NCBI GenBank assembly: GCA_015665265.1
Contig: JADFAM010000043.1
Span: forward strand, 29,627 to 93,626
DNA length: 64,000 bases
Direction: 5' to 3'
Origin: Flavobacterium sp.
Lineage (GTDB): Bacteria > Bacteroidota > Bacteroidia > Flavobacteriales > Flavobacteriaceae
A program made the translations under genes and the position numbers. Position 1 is the first letter of the stretch; each line of letters opens with the position of its first letter. Below, piece by piece: positions 1 to 8,796 of the stretch. The notes beneath the pieces are model-generated. The model made no database searches, had not been told where the DNA came from, and saw only the letters and a list, made by a program, of their open reading frames with translations.

Positions 1-2
1 TT

Positions 3-80
3 CCTTTTATATTTATTTCTTCGCTAGCTCAAATAGGACTTCAAGAGCTCAAAGACAAACTCTGGAAAATGCTAAACTAG
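3..80 (+). CDS. obg: GTPase Obg/CgtA, C-terminal end (partial)
   Basis: Only the last 25 codons lie in the window, in the frame that ends with the TAG at 78-80. The visible tail contains FISSLAQIGLQELKDKLW followed by KMLN. This fits the end of the G domain in flavobacterial Obg GTPases, where the G5-like SSxxxxG element is followed by a helix of the ELKDxLW type. Obg is a ribosome-associated GTPase that acts in late 50S subunit assembly. Its stop codon overlaps the stop of the convergent lipoprotein gene by four bases (CTAG). The call rests on a short tail, so another member of the TRAFAC GTPase class cannot be fully excluded. Confidence 0.7.
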   Translation, partial: PFIFISSLAQIGLQELKDKLWKMLN

Positions 81-547
81 TTTTTTACCGCTATTCTAAT
101 TGGTAATTTATAAACCGTTGTTACTGGAATACCTCTCTTAATTGCAGGATAGATAGCAGGAAGTTCTTCCACACTTTTTTTTAGAATAGCTTTCAACGAT
201 GGAAGTATAACCAACAAACTATCAGATGATTTTATAGAGGTTAATTTTACCTCTTTATTGGATTGGATGGTGATGGCTACTTCAATAGTTTCATCTACAG
301 ATTGAGTAACTTGTATAGATTGCTTGGCTAAACTGCTAGAAATTTCTTGTCGAATGGTTGTTCTAAAGCAACTACTTTTTTTGTCCCTATCTATTAGGGA
401 GTCACAGACTTTAAAAGAAGGAGAAACATCTACAGAGGTGAAATCTACATCCATGTTTATTTTCTCTATATTCTTGTTTTTTTCAAATGAAAAATACTCA
501 CAAGAAGTAAAGGAAAATAGTAAACATATGAATAAAAAATAACGCAC
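77..547 (-). CDS. Hypothetical lipoprotein, 156 aa
   Basis: The protein starts with a short positive end, a hydrophobic core and a lipobox (LFSFTSC, Cys16), so it should be a lipoprotein processed by signal peptidase II. The mature part of about 140 residues has no motif I recognise and is rich in beta-prone, mixed polar sequence. Two further cysteines occur near residues 48 and 60. The gene is monocistronic on the minus strand, convergent with obg and divergent from the DUF456 gene. Function unknown. Confidence 0.75.
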   Translation of the reverse strand: MRYFLFICLLFSFTSCEYFSFEKNKNIEKINMDVDFTSVDVSPSFKVCDSLIDRDKKSSCFRTTIRQEISSSLAKQSIQVTQSVDETIEVAITIQSNKEVKLTSIKSSDSLLVILPSLKAILKKSVEELPAIYPAIKRGIPVTTVYKLPIRIAVKN

Positions 548-711
548 TTGAAATGATCATTAATTTAGTGTGAAATTACGCAATTATAATGACTTTAGCT
601 ACTAGAACTTTTGTGTTTACTGAACCTTTTAGATTAACTAAATCTATAGCTTGAATTATAACTGTAACAAATAAAAAGGAGAAACGTCCTATAGTAACAA
701 CAAGTAAATCC

Positions 712-1212
712 ATGGATCTTCTTCTACTTCTATTAGGTGTTTTTTTTATAATTCTTGGAATTATTGGTTCCTTTATTCCGGTATTACCTGGCCCCATTAC
801 AAGTTGGGTAGGTTTATTGTTAATTCATCTTACCAATGCAATTCCCTATAATTGGACTTTTATACTAACTACCCTAGCGGTTGCCATACTCGTGTATATA
901 TTAGATTATATCATTCCTGCTCTAGGAACAAAAAGATTTGGTGGGAGTAAATATGGCATTATAGGAACTACAGTAGGTTTAGTAGTAGGGCTTATTTTTC
1001 TGGGTCCTTTTGGTATTATCATAGGCCCATTCATTGGGGCATTTATAGGAGAGCTTATCCATGATAATGAAAACTCTAACAGAGCATTAAAAGCTGCTTT
1101 TGGATCTTTTATAGGGTTTCTGTTTTCAACTGGATTAAAATTTATAGTTAGCAGTATTTATGCAGGATTATTTTTTTCAAAAATTTGGGAAATGAAATCT
1201 AACTTCTTTTAA
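712..1212 (+). CDS. DUF456 family membrane protein
   Basis: This 166-residue protein is very hydrophobic, with about four to five membrane segments. Its N-terminal hairpin carries the LGIIGSFIPVLPGPI-type pattern. Glycine-rich small-residue helices (residues about 75-120, with GTTVGLVVGLIFLGPFGIIIG) are typical of DUF456, a family of small inner membrane proteins of unknown function. The length matches the family. The ATG sits in a CCATGG palindrome, and no better in-frame start exists after the stop near 650. The 3' end abuts a candidate minus-strand small RNA. Confidence 0.85.
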   Translation: MDLLLLLLGVFFIILGIIGSFIPVLPGPITSWVGLLLIHLTNAIPYNWTFILTTLAVAILVYILDYIIPALGTKRFGGSKYGIIGTTVGLVVGLIFLGPFGIIIGPFIGAFIGELIHDNENSNRALKAAFGSFIGFLFSTGLKFIVSSIYAGLFFSKIWEMKSNFF

Positions 1213-1323
1213 GCGCAAAAAAAAGCGACCCATCTCAGGGAAGCTTTCCATTGGTTAACAAAACCAAGACACTTTTTACGAAAGTGCCAAAACAACACAA
1301 CACGTTGCTTAAAATTAGCAACA
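1213..1323 (-). ncRNA. Candidate small RNA with four hairpins and its own terminator
   Basis: Read on the minus strand, this intergenic segment starts just after a TATATTTG -7 box. It can form a 6-bp hairpin (1304-1309 with 1317-1322), an 8-bp hairpin (1268-1275 with 1281-1288) and a 6-bp hairpin (1251-1256 with 1262-1267). A terminator-like stem (AGC..CCC / GGG..GCT, about 1224-1245) is followed by a run of T. The 8-bp stem contains a G-U pair on the minus strand that would be an A-C mismatch on the plus strand, which favours minus-strand transcription. There is no open reading frame of note. I do not recognise a named family; Flavo-1 is one to test. The RNA would be about 105-110 nt and antisense to nothing but the edge of the DUF456 gene. 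Confidence 0.55.
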
Positions 1324-1325
1324 GA

Positions 1326-1333
1326 CAAATATA
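1326..1333 (-). promoter_or_regulatory. -7 promoter box for the candidate small RNA
   Basis: The minus strand reads TATATTTG, an exact match to the Bacteroidota -7 motif TAnnTTTG. It lies a few bases before the first hairpin of the candidate RNA. I see no clear -33 TTTG at the usual distance. Confidence 0.5.
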
Positions 1334-1400
1334 GCTCTTTTTTTAATTTTAAAACACCATTATTTCTTTTTTAACTGTAAAGTTCTTTTTTGCAAATCAC

Positions 1401-1408
1401 TATCTTTG
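1401..1408 (+). promoter_or_regulatory. -7 promoter box for lysS
   Basis: TATCTTTG matches TAnnTTTG exactly and lies 33 bases before the lysS ATG. Its last three bases form a TTG in frame with lysS, which could be mistaken for a start codon. Confidence 0.6.
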
Positions 1409-1441
1409 CAGCTTATAATCATTTTGAGAAAAGAAAATAGA

Positions 1442-3136
1442 ATGCAATTATCAGAACAAGAAGTTGTACGTAGAGAAAAACTAACGAGATTACGTGAATT
1501 AGGTATCAATCCTTATCCTGCAGATTTATTTCCTGTAGATGCTAATTCTAAGGAGATAAAAAACAACTTTAAAGAAGGTAAACAGGTAACTATTGCTGGA
1601 AGATTAATGGTTATAAATATTCAAGGTAAAGCCTCTTTTGGTCAATTACAAGATGGCGAAGGGAGAATTCAAGTATATTTTAACAGAGATGAAATTTGTC
1701 TTGGAGAAGATAAATCTTTGTACAATACTGTTTTTAAAAAATTACTAGATTTAGGAGATTTTATTGGGATAACGGGAACACTTTTTACTACTAAAGTTGG
1801 TGAAAAAACTGTGATGGTAAAAGAGTTTACCTTACTTTCTAAATCATTAAAACCCTTGCCAATTCCCAAAGTAAAAGATGGCGTTACTTATGATGCATTT
1901 ACAGATCCTGAACTAAGATATAGACAACGATATGCAGATTTAGTAGTAAACCCACATGTGAAAGAAGTTTTTGTAAAAAGAACTAAACTTTTTAATGCCA
2001 TGCGATCGTTTTTTAATGAGGCTGGTTACTTTGAAGTTGAGACCCCTATTTTACAACCTATCCCTGGTGGTGCTGCAGCGAGACCTTTTGCAACACATCA
2101 CAATTCTCTAGACATTCCTTTGTACATGAGAATTGCAAACGAATTGTATTTAAAAAGATTAATTGTTGGTGGTTTCGATGGGGTGTACGAGTTTTCTAAA
2201 AACTTCAGAAATGAGGGTATGGATAGAACTCACAATCCAGAATTTACAGCGATGGAAATTTATGTTTCGTACAAAGATTACAACTGGATGATGGAGTTTG
2301 CAGAACAATTATTAGAACATTGTGCTATAGCAGTAAACGGAACTTCAGTTGCTACTTTTGGAGAACATACCATAGATTTTAAGGCGCCTTATGCAAGAGT
2401 AACCATGACAGACTCTATCAAGCACTTTACTGGTTTTGACATTACTGGAAAAACAGAAGATGAAATTAGAGCAGCTGCAATAGCAATGAATATTGCTGTT
2501 GATGAGACCATGGGGAAAGGAAAGTTAATCGATGAGATTTTTGGAGAGAAATGTGAAGGCAATTATATTCAACCCACCTATATTACAGACTATCCAAAGG
2601 AAATGTCTCCACTTTGTAAAGAACACAGAGACAACCCAGAACTCACAGAACGTTTTGAATTGATGGTCTGTGGAAAAGAAATAGCCAATGCCTATTCAGA
2701 ATTAAATGATCCAATAGATCAACGAGAACGTTTTGAACATCAACTAAAACTTGCTCAAAAAGGAGATGATGAAGCTACAGAATTTATTGATCATGATTTC
2801 TTAAGAGCATTAGAATATGGAATGCCTCCTACCTCTGGAATGGGAATTGGAATGGACAGATTAATTATGTTTTTAACCAACAATCAGTCTATTCAAGAAG
2901 TATTATTCTTTCCTCAGATGAGGCCAGAACAAAAAGCGCCTTCTATTGAATTAAATGAGGAAGAAAAAACTGTTCTAGCTATAATTTCTAAAACTGAAAA
3001 AATAGATTTAATAGCCTTAAAAACTCAATCTGGATTAAGCAATAAAAAATGGGATAAAACCATTAAAGGCTTAACAAAAAAAGAGGTGGCAAAGGTTACT
3101 AAAACTGAAGATGGGTTGTTTGTAGAAGTTGTTTAA
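1442..3136 (+). CDS. lysS: Lysyl-tRNA synthetase, class II
   Basis: LysS charges tRNA-Lys with lysine in the cytoplasm. The 564-residue protein has an N-terminal OB-fold anticodon domain (about residues 45-140). The class II catalytic core follows, with motif 2 (FRNEGMDRTHNPEFTAMEIY, near 254) and motif 3 (GMGIGMDRLIMFL, near 465). The ATG at 1442 is preferred over an in-frame TTG at 1406, because that TTG is part of the TATCTTTG promoter box. After the usual C-terminal end (FFPQMRPEQKAP, near 495) the protein carries about 60 extra residues rich in Lys and Glu, resembling a small winged-helix-like appendix. E. coli LysS (about 505 aa) lacks this. Confidence 0.95.
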   Translation: MQLSEQEVVRREKLTRLRELGINPYPADLFPVDANSKEIKNNFKEGKQVTIAGRLMVINIQGKASFGQLQDGEGRIQVYFNRDEICLGEDKSLYNTVFKKLLDLGDFIGITGTLFTTKVGEKTVMVKEFTLLSKSLKPLPIPKVKDGVTYDAFTDPELRYRQRYADLVVNPHVKEVFVKRTKLFNAMRSFFNEAGYFEVETPILQPIPGGAAARPFATHHNSLDIPLYMRIANELYLKRLIVGGFDGVYEFSKNFRNEGMDRTHNPEFTAMEIYVSYKDYNWMMEFAEQLLEHCAIAVNGTSVATFGEHTIDFKAPYARVTMTDSIKHFTGFDITGKTEDEIRAAAIAMNIAVDETMGKGKLIDEIFGEKCEGNYIQPTYITDYPKEMSPLCKEHRDNPELTERFELMVCGKEIANAYSELNDPIDQRERFEHQLKLAQKGDDEATEFIDHDFLRALEYGMPPTSGMGIGMDRLIMFLTNNQSIQEVLFFPQMRPEQKAPSIELNEEEKTVLAIISKTEKIDLIALKTQSGLSNKKWDKTIKGLTKKEVAKVTKTEDGLFVEVV

Positions 3137-3158
3137 ATAATGGCTTCATTAGCTAATA

Positions 3159-3713
3159 TCACTTCCATTTAATATTACAGCCAATACTAGGTTTAGGAAT
3201 ACCTGTATACGGTTTTTCACATTCAAGAAGATCTAAAACTTCTCGAATATCTATCCCAGTAACTGGAAGATCATTGCCAGGTCTAGAATCATCTAATTGA
3301 CCATGATATACTGATATTAAATTACTGTCAAAAATATATAAATCTGGAGTACATGCAGCGTCATAAGCTTTAGCGACTTCTTGGGTTTCGTCATACAAAT
3401 ATGGAAACGGAAAGTTTTCTTTTTTAGCATGAATTTTCATATTGGCAGGGCCATCCATCGGGTATTTTTCTGAATCATTACTACTAATGGCAATAAAACT
3501 AAATCCTTTAGAACTATACTCATTTGCTATTTGAACTAGGGCTTTGTTAATATGAATTACAAAAGGACAGTGGTTGCAAATAAAGAAAATAACTGTTCCT
3601 TTCTTCCCTTTTAATTCATCTAACGAAACCTCTTTTTCTGAGATAGTATCTACTAATGTGAACTTGGGAGCAGCAATGCCTTTCTGAAAATTATTGGACG
3701 GTGTTAATGCCAT
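3159..3713 (-). CDS. Thioredoxin-like / peroxiredoxin-fold protein
   Basis: This 184-residue cytoplasmic protein has the AhpC/TSA-thioredoxin fold. It opens with APKFTLVDTISEKEVSLDELKGKK, followed by a strand and the redox motif CNHC (Cys46 and Cys49) with the cis-proline-type partner region later on. The CNHCPFV signature is typical of a thioredoxin family common in Bacteroidota and Cyanobacteria. It lacks a signal peptide, unlike the ResA-type proteins. The substrate is unknown; a thiol-disulfide reductase or peroxidase role follows from the family. It lies 11 bases downstream of rsmG on the same strand, so the two may be co-transcribed. Confidence 0.85.
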   Translation of the reverse strand: MALTPSNNFQKGIAAPKFTLVDTISEKEVSLDELKGKKGTVIFFICNHCPFVIHINKALVQIANEYSSKGFSFIAISSNDSEKYPMDGPANMKIHAKKENFPFPYLYDETQEVAKAYDAACTPDLYIFDSNLISVYHGQLDDSRPGNDLPVTGIDIREVLDLLECEKPYTGIPKPSIGCNIKWK

Positions 3714-3724
3714 ATTCTTAATTT

Positions 3725-4354
3725 TTAGACTTTATACTTCATGGGCAAATGCACCACTTTTTTTGTGTCAAAAAAATCTTCATCAAAAAAATCTGATAAA
3801 TTAAAAATTGAAACTGTGGTATATTTTTTTAATTCTTCGGTTAAATCACCCCCTTTTAAATATAAAATTCCATTTTTAATTTTGTGCTCTTGTTTTTTGT
3901 TAATTTTACCTTTAGTCCAGCAAACAAACGTTTCCATTTGAGCCACTGCTCTACTTACAATAAAATCGTAGTTATCTTGATCTTCTTCAACTCTTCCATG
4001 AGTAGTTGAAATGTTTTGCAAACCTAAACCTTCGGCTACTTCATTTACAACCTTAATTTTTTTACCAATACTATCTACAAGATGAAAATGTGTTTCTGGA
4101 AATAATATAGCTAAAGGAATCCCTGGAAAACCTCCTCCAGTTCCAACATCTAGTACTTTAGTGTTTGGCTTAAACTGAACTACTTTAGCTATTCCTAAAG
4201 AATGTAACACATGCCTTAGGTATAACTCATCAATATCTTTTCTTGAAACAACATTAATTTTTAAATTCCAATCTTTATAAAGCTCTTGTAATTTTGAGAA
4301 CTGTGTAATTTGGTCTTGAGTTAATTTCGGAAAATATTTTAAAATTAAATCCAT
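3725..4354 (-). CDS. rsmG: 16S rRNA (guanine527-N7)-methyltransferase RsmG
   Basis: RsmG (GidB) methylates G527 in the 530 loop of 16S rRNA using S-adenosylmethionine. The Rossmann SAM motif is clear (VLDVGTGGGFPGIPLAI, residues 67-83). It is preceded by the helical segment with NVVSRKD and LYLRHVLHSL that is conserved in RsmG. I use the ATG at 4354 (protein MDLILKYFPKLT, 209 aa). An ATG 33 bases upstream would start inside the promoter region: an exact -7 box lies at 4371-4378 on this strand. Likely transcribed together with the thioredoxin-like gene downstream. Confidence 0.93.
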   Translation of the reverse strand: MDLILKYFPKLTQDQITQFSKLQELYKDWNLKINVVSRKDIDELYLRHVLHSLGIAKVVQFKPNTKVLDVGTGGGFPGIPLAILFPETHFHLVDSIGKKIKVVNEVAEGLGLQNISTTHGRVEEDQDNYDFIVSRAVAQMETFVCWTKGKINKKQEHKIKNGILYLKGGDLTEELKKYTTVSIFNLSDFFDEDFFDTKKVVHLPMKYKV

Positions 4355-4370
4355 GATTTTTATTATATCA

Positions 4371-4378
4371 CAAAAGTA
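4371..4378 (-). promoter_or_regulatory. -7 promoter box for rsmG
   Basis: The minus strand reads TACTTTTG, matching TAnnTTTG, 17 bases before the chosen rsmG ATG. This supports the shorter rsmG start. Confidence 0.5.
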
Positions 4379-4443
4379 ATTAATCATAAGAACAATTCCG
4401 TTAAATAATAATCGTTTATCATCATATCGTAGTCAAAAATGTT

Positions 4444-4451
4444 TATTTTTG
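4444..4451 (+). promoter_or_regulatory. -7 promoter box for the desaturase gene
   Basis: TATTTTTG matches TAnnTTTG and lies 21 bases before the ATG at 4473. Its final TTG is in frame with the desaturase and is a false start. Confidence 0.55.
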
Positions 4452-4472
4452 GTATATACCATTCACCCATTT

Positions 4473-5564
4473 ATGAAGTCAATAAATTTTTCAAGAATAG
4501 ATAAAGCCAAGTTTTTTAGAACTCTAAATAAAAGAGTAAATACTTACTTTAAAGAAAATAATATTAAGAGAACTGGCAATTGGAAGCTATATACCAAAGC
4601 CTTTATAATGTTTTCTGTTTTTTTAGTACCATTTATTTTAATTCTCACTGTTGAAATGCCACAATGGCTGATGTTTATTTTAATGGCTGTTACAGGTGTT
4701 GGAATGGCTGGTGTTGGAATGAATGTAATGCATGATAGCAATCATGATTCTTTTTCTAGTAAAAAATGGGTTAACAAATTAATGGGGAGTAGTATCTATA
4801 TCCTTGCAGGAAATGTATATAACTGGAAAGTACAACACAATGTCTTACACCATACATTTACCAATGTTAAAGACCATGATGAAGATATTGATGCCGGTAG
4901 AATTATACGTTTTTCTAAACATTCTAAATGGCTGAAGATTCATAAGCTTCAAAAATATTATTCTATTTTCCTCTATGGATTATTAACAATTAATTGGGCA
5001 ATTACTACCGATGTTAAACAGATGCATAATTATTTGAAAAGAAAATTATCGTATGGTAAATTTCCTAGTCCTGCAGTAGAATGGACAAAATTAGTGATCT
5101 CTAAATTAGTTTACTACTCTTTATGGATCGTTTTACCTTTAGCTGTTTTAGATATCGTATGGTGGAAAGTTTTGATTGGATTTTTTGTAATGCATTATAC
5201 AGCTGGTATGATTTTAAGCCTCGTTTTTCAATTGGCTCATATTGTTCCTAATACAAAAATGCCAATACCAGATAAAGATGGAAATTTAGAGCATACTTGG
5301 GCAGTCCACCAATTATATACCACCTCCAACTTTGCTCCTAGTAATAGACTCGTGAATTTCTATACCGGAGGCTTAAATCATCAAGTTGAACATCATATTT
5401 TTCCGCATATCTCTCATGTACATTATGGTAAGTTGGCTAAAATTGTAAAGGAAACAGCTAAAGAATTTAATTTGCCTTATAATGAGTATAAAACTACTAG
5501 AAAAGCCATTATAGAACATTTTAGACATTTAGGTGTTTTAGGTAAAAAACCAGAAATAGCATAA
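4473..5564 (+). CDS. Membrane fatty acid (acyl-CoA/acyl-lipid) desaturase
   Basis: This is a di-iron membrane desaturase of 363 residues. The three histidine boxes are HDSNHD (87-92), HNVLHH (122-127) and HQVEHH (303-308). Hydrophobic hairpins near 45-85 and 210-255 provide the membrane anchors. The Gln in the third box (QVEHH) is typical of front-end desaturases, but there is no fused cytochrome b5 domain, so electrons must come from a separate donor. It should introduce a double bond into membrane acyl chains; the position cannot be told from sequence. The ATG at 4473 is preferred over the TTG at 4449, which belongs to the promoter box. Confidence 0.9.
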   Translation: MKSINFSRIDKAKFFRTLNKRVNTYFKENNIKRTGNWKLYTKAFIMFSVFLVPFILILTVEMPQWLMFILMAVTGVGMAGVGMNVMHDSNHDSFSSKKWVNKLMGSSIYILAGNVYNWKVQHNVLHHTFTNVKDHDEDIDAGRIIRFSKHSKWLKIHKLQKYYSIFLYGLLTINWAITTDVKQMHNYLKRKLSYGKFPSPAVEWTKLVISKLVYYSLWIVLPLAVLDIVWWKVLIGFFVMHYTAGMILSLVFQLAHIVPNTKMPIPDKDGNLEHTWAVHQLYTTSNFAPSNRLVNFYTGGLNHQVEHHIFPHISHVHYGKLAKIVKETAKEFNLPYNEYKTTRKAIIEHFRHLGVLGKKPEIA

Positions 5565-5590
5565 AAAGTACTTATAACTTTACAATATAA

Positions 5591-6781
5591 ATGGCACATC
5601 CATTATCGAATAGAATAAATAGCCTACCTGTATCTCAAACATTGGCTATGGCAGCAAAGGCAAGAGAGTTAAAAGCTGAAGGTAAAGACATCATTAGTTT
5701 AAGTTTAGGAGAACCAGACTTTAACACACCAGACTTTATTAAAGATGCAGCTGTAGAAGCGATTAATCAAGATTATAATTCTTACACCCCTGTAGATGGG
5801 TATGGAGAATTAAAAGAAGCAATCTGTACTAAGTTCAAAAGAGACAATAACTTGAGCTATAAGCCGAGTCAAATTGTAGTATCTACTGGAGCTAAACAAT
5901 CTATTGCTAATGTTGCTCAAGTACTTCTTAATCCTGGAGACGAAGTGTTATTACCAGCACCATATTGGGTAAGTTATTCTGCGATTGCAATTTTATGTGA
6001 AGCAACATTCGTAGAAATCCCATCTTCTATAGAAACTGATTTTAAAATTACACCAGAACAGTTAGAGGCATCTATTACACGAAAAACAAAGATGGTGTTT
6101 TTCAACTCTCCAAATAACCCTAGTGGAACAATTTATACGGAAGAGGAATACAGGGCTTTAGCAAAAGTTTTGGAAAAACATCCTCAAATATATGTACTTT
6201 CTGATGAGATTTATGAGCATATAAACTACAACAATCCAACCTTTAGTTTTGCTGCAATCGAAAATATGTTTGACAGAACGATTACAGTGAATGGTTTAGC
6301 AAAAGCTTTTGCTATGACTGGCTGGAGAATTGGTTATATTGGAGCTCCAGAATGGATCGCTAAAGCATGTACAAAAATGCAAGGCCAAATTACATCTGGA
6401 ACAAATTGTATTGCGCAACGAGCTGCTATAACTGCCGTACTAGCTCCGGTATCTAAAGTACAATACATGGTAGACGAGTTTAAATCTCGCAGAAATATTG
6501 TATTAGAATTACTCGGAGATATTGAGGGGTTTAAATTAAATATCCCGGACGGTGCTTTTTACGTTTTTCCTGATATTTCTTATTTCTTTGGAAAAACTAT
6601 CAAAGGAAAACACATTAAAGATGCTAATGACTTTTCTTTATTTCTCCTTGAGGAAGCTAATGTAGCCTCAGTTACTGGAGCTGCTTTTGGAGCTCCAAAC
6701 TGTATTCGATTATCGTATGCTGCTTCTGAAGCTATCTTAAGAGAGGCTATTAAACGCATTGGTAAAGCATTAGAAGCTTAA
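5591..6781 (+). CDS. aspC: Pyridoxal-phosphate aminotransferase, aspartate aminotransferase type
   Basis: This 396-residue class I (subgroup Ib) aminotransferase has all the main PLP contacts: NSPNNPSGT (residues 172-180), SDEIYEH (204-210) and the Schiff-base lysine in NGLAKAFAMTGWRIGY (Lys238). An arginine near the C-terminus in the NCIRLSYA segment should bind the substrate alpha-carboxylate. It most likely interconverts aspartate and oxoglutarate with oxaloacetate and glutamate. Related enzymes can also use prephenate, so the substrate is inferred. It follows the desaturase by 26 bases and is convergent with ftsZ. Confidence 0.88.
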   Translation: MAHPLSNRINSLPVSQTLAMAAKARELKAEGKDIISLSLGEPDFNTPDFIKDAAVEAINQDYNSYTPVDGYGELKEAICTKFKRDNNLSYKPSQIVVSTGAKQSIANVAQVLLNPGDEVLLPAPYWVSYSAIAILCEATFVEIPSSIETDFKITPEQLEASITRKTKMVFFNSPNNPSGTIYTEEEYRALAKVLEKHPQIYVLSDEIYEHINYNNPTFSFAAIENMFDRTITVNGLAKAFAMTGWRIGYIGAPEWIAKACTKMQGQITSGTNCIAQRAAITAVLAPVSKVQYMVDEFKSRRNIVLELLGDIEGFKLNIPDGAFYVFPDISYFFGKTIKGKHIKDANDFSLFLLEEANVASVTGAAFGAPNCIRLSYAASEAILREAIKRIGKALEA

Positions 6782-6811
6782 AAAAAACCGCACTCAAATG
6801 AATGAGTACGG
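6780..6811 (-). terminator. Intrinsic terminator of the dcw/ftsZ transcript
   Basis: On the minus strand, an 8-bp stem with one mismatch (6788-6796 with 6803-6811, loop of six) is followed directly by eight T. It lies about 30 bases after the ftsZ stop codon and should end the long division and cell wall operon. Confidence 0.8.
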
Positions 6812-6838
6812 TGGAGGAGATAGCCGGGGTCATGTTTT

Positions 6839-8755
6839 CTAGTCTACGTTGTCATGCAAAAAAGAGTTATTTGACTTTAATTGTATATCATCATTATCAT
6901 CTGTAGACAAGGTTGTTTTAGATTTGCTAATTACTGAACTACTTTCATCTAAATTTACACCCAATCTTTTGTAGGCTGGCTGACGTTCAATTTCATCTAT
7001 ATTTTTATTCATTTGATCAGTGAATTTATAGTTGAATCCTTTCATTTTTTTCCTTCGTTCTTCAGCTCTTTTTTGAAGTTCTGTAATGGTAAGACTCATT
7101 GGAGACACTTCTTCACTAGAGGCTTCAATTTCATTAATTTCTGACTGTGGAATTGAAGTTTTTAATTCAAATTGTAATTCTTGCTCTGGTTCTTTTGGAT
7201 CTTTATTTATTGATGAACTTTTACCTATGGTAGGCTGAATATCAAAATCTTCTAAGATATGTTTTGTAACTGACTCATCTCTTTTGTCAGCAATAATTTC
7301 CTGTGCATCCGTAACCTCAAAATTCAAAATATCTGGTGTGAGCTCATGGCGAATTTCATCTTTATTTATTTTAATCTCTTCAAAATCATTGATTGGAAGA
7401 TCAAATAATAAATCGGGTTGAATTGATGAAGATTCATCTTTAACTTCTTCTTCAACAACTGGTGATATATTGGTAATAATAAAATCATCTTCAGAAATAT
7501 CTTCAGAAAGAATTTCATCATAAACTACAGTACTGTTTCTGATAACCTCAGAAGTTGGAATTAAATCCATTTGAAACTCTTCTCTCTCTTCTTGATGTTC
7601 TGGTTCATCATCTACTTCAAGAACATGAATTATTTTCTTTTCACTTGTATCAATTGGATCTTTAACTAATGGAGTTTTAGATAAAATAGTATCTGAAAAA
7701 TCGTACGTAGCTTTTTGTTCGTCTTCCAGAGTATAAACTGTTTTCTTAACTTCTGTATTTGTAATGTTACTTTGTTGATCTAAGGCAAAACCAGTAGCCA
7801 CAACTGTGACAGCTATAGCATCTCCTAGATCTTTATCTTCTCCAATACCCATAATAATATTGGCTTCAAAACCTGCTTCTGTTTGGATGAAATCATTAAT
7901 TTCTCCAATTTCGTCTAATGTTACCTCATTAGTTCCTGAAACAATTAATAATAATACATTTTTTGCACCAGTAATCTTGTTGTCATTTAATAAAGGAGAA
8001 TCTAATGCTTTAACTATAGCACTTTTAGCTCTAGAAGTTCCTTCTTCTTTAGCAGAACCCATAATGGCTGTTCCACTATTAGAAAGAACTGTTTTTGCAT
8101 CGTGTAAATCTATATTTTGTTTGTAGTGATGTGTTATTACTTCTGCAATTCCTCTCGCTGCTGTAGACAAAACTTCATCAGCTTTTGAAAATCCAGCTTT
8201 AAATCCTAAATTTCCATATACTTCTCTTAGTTTGTTGTTGTTTATAACAATAAGAGAATCAACATTGTCTCGTAACTCATCAATACCAGCTTGTGCTTGT
8301 TTAGATCTCATTCTTCCTTCAAATTGAAAAGGCATGGTCACAATTCCTACAGTTAGAATGTCCATATCCTTAGCAATTTTAGCAATAATTGGAGCTGCCC
8401 CTGTTCCTGTTCCACCACCCATACCAGCAGTAATAAACACCATTTTCGTTTGGGTGTTTAACATCTCCTGAATCTCTTTAATGCTTTCCTTGGCAGCCTG
8501 CTCTCCAACTTCTGGATTTGCTCCAGCACCTAGTCCTGAAGTTAAGTTAACTCCTAACTGAATTTTATTAGGTATAGAGCTGTTTTCTAGTGCTTGAGCA
8601 TCTGTGTTACAGATGACAAAATCTACCCCTTTGATGTCTTGCTGAAACATGTGATTAACAGCATTGCTTCCTCCACCACCCACACCAATTACTTTAATAG
8701 TGTTTGATTGTGATTTTGGCATCTCAAATAAAATGTTATCGAATTCTCCGCTCAT
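6839..8755 (-). CDS. ftsZ: Cell division protein FtsZ
   Basis: FtsZ is the tubulin-like GTPase that forms the division ring. The nucleotide-binding loop [11 protein letters not shown] (residues 26-36), the tubulin signature GGGTGTG (113-119) and the T7 synergy loop NIDLHD are intact. The 638-residue length is far above the roughly 383 of E. coli. After the globular domain (ending near 330) comes an acidic, low-complexity linker of about 250 residues. A conserved flavobacterial tail follows, with the basic [11 protein letters not shown] segment and the end NSFLHDNVD. The gene is last in the dcw cluster, 41 bases after ftsA, and is followed by a terminator. Confidence 0.97.
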   Translation of the reverse strand: MSGEFDNILFEMPKSQSNTIKVIGVGGGGSNAVNHMFQQDIKGVDFVICNTDAQALENSSIPNKIQLGVNLTSGLGAGANPEVGEQAAKESIKEIQEMLNTQTKMVFITAGMGGGTGTGAAPIIAKIAKDMDILTVGIVTMPFQFEGRMRSKQAQAGIDELRDNVDSLIVINNNKLREVYGNLGFKAGFSKADEVLSTAARGIAEVITHHYKQNIDLHDAKTVLSNSGTAIMGSAKEEGTSRAKSAIVKALDSPLLNDNKITGAKNVLLLIVSGTNEVTLDEIGEINDFIQTEAGFEANIIMGIGEDKDLGDAIAVTVVATGFALDQQSNITNTEVKKTVYTLEDEQKATYDFSDTILSKTPLVKDPIDTSEKKIIHVLEVDDEPEHQEEREEFQMDLIPTSEVIRNSTVVYDEILSEDISEDDFIITNISPVVEEEVKDESSSIQPDLLFDLPINDFEEIKINKDEIRHELTPDILNFEVTDAQEIIADKRDESVTKHILEDFDIQPTIGKSSSINKDPKEPEQELQFELKTSIPQSEINEIEASSEEVSPMSLTITELQKRAEERRKKMKGFNYKFTDQMNKNIDEIERQPAYKRLGVNLDESSSVISKSKTTLSTDDNDDIQLKSNNSFLHDNVD

Positions 8756-8796
8756 AATAACTTTTCTATTTTTATTTATTTATATGTTCTTACTAA

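Noticed and set aside
576-797. Minus-strand frame with an internal ATG at the CCATGG site and a hydrophobic 45-residue segment
   Set aside because: It overlaps the DUF456 start on the opposite strand, has no family resemblance and no promoter, so it is treated as a shadow frame.
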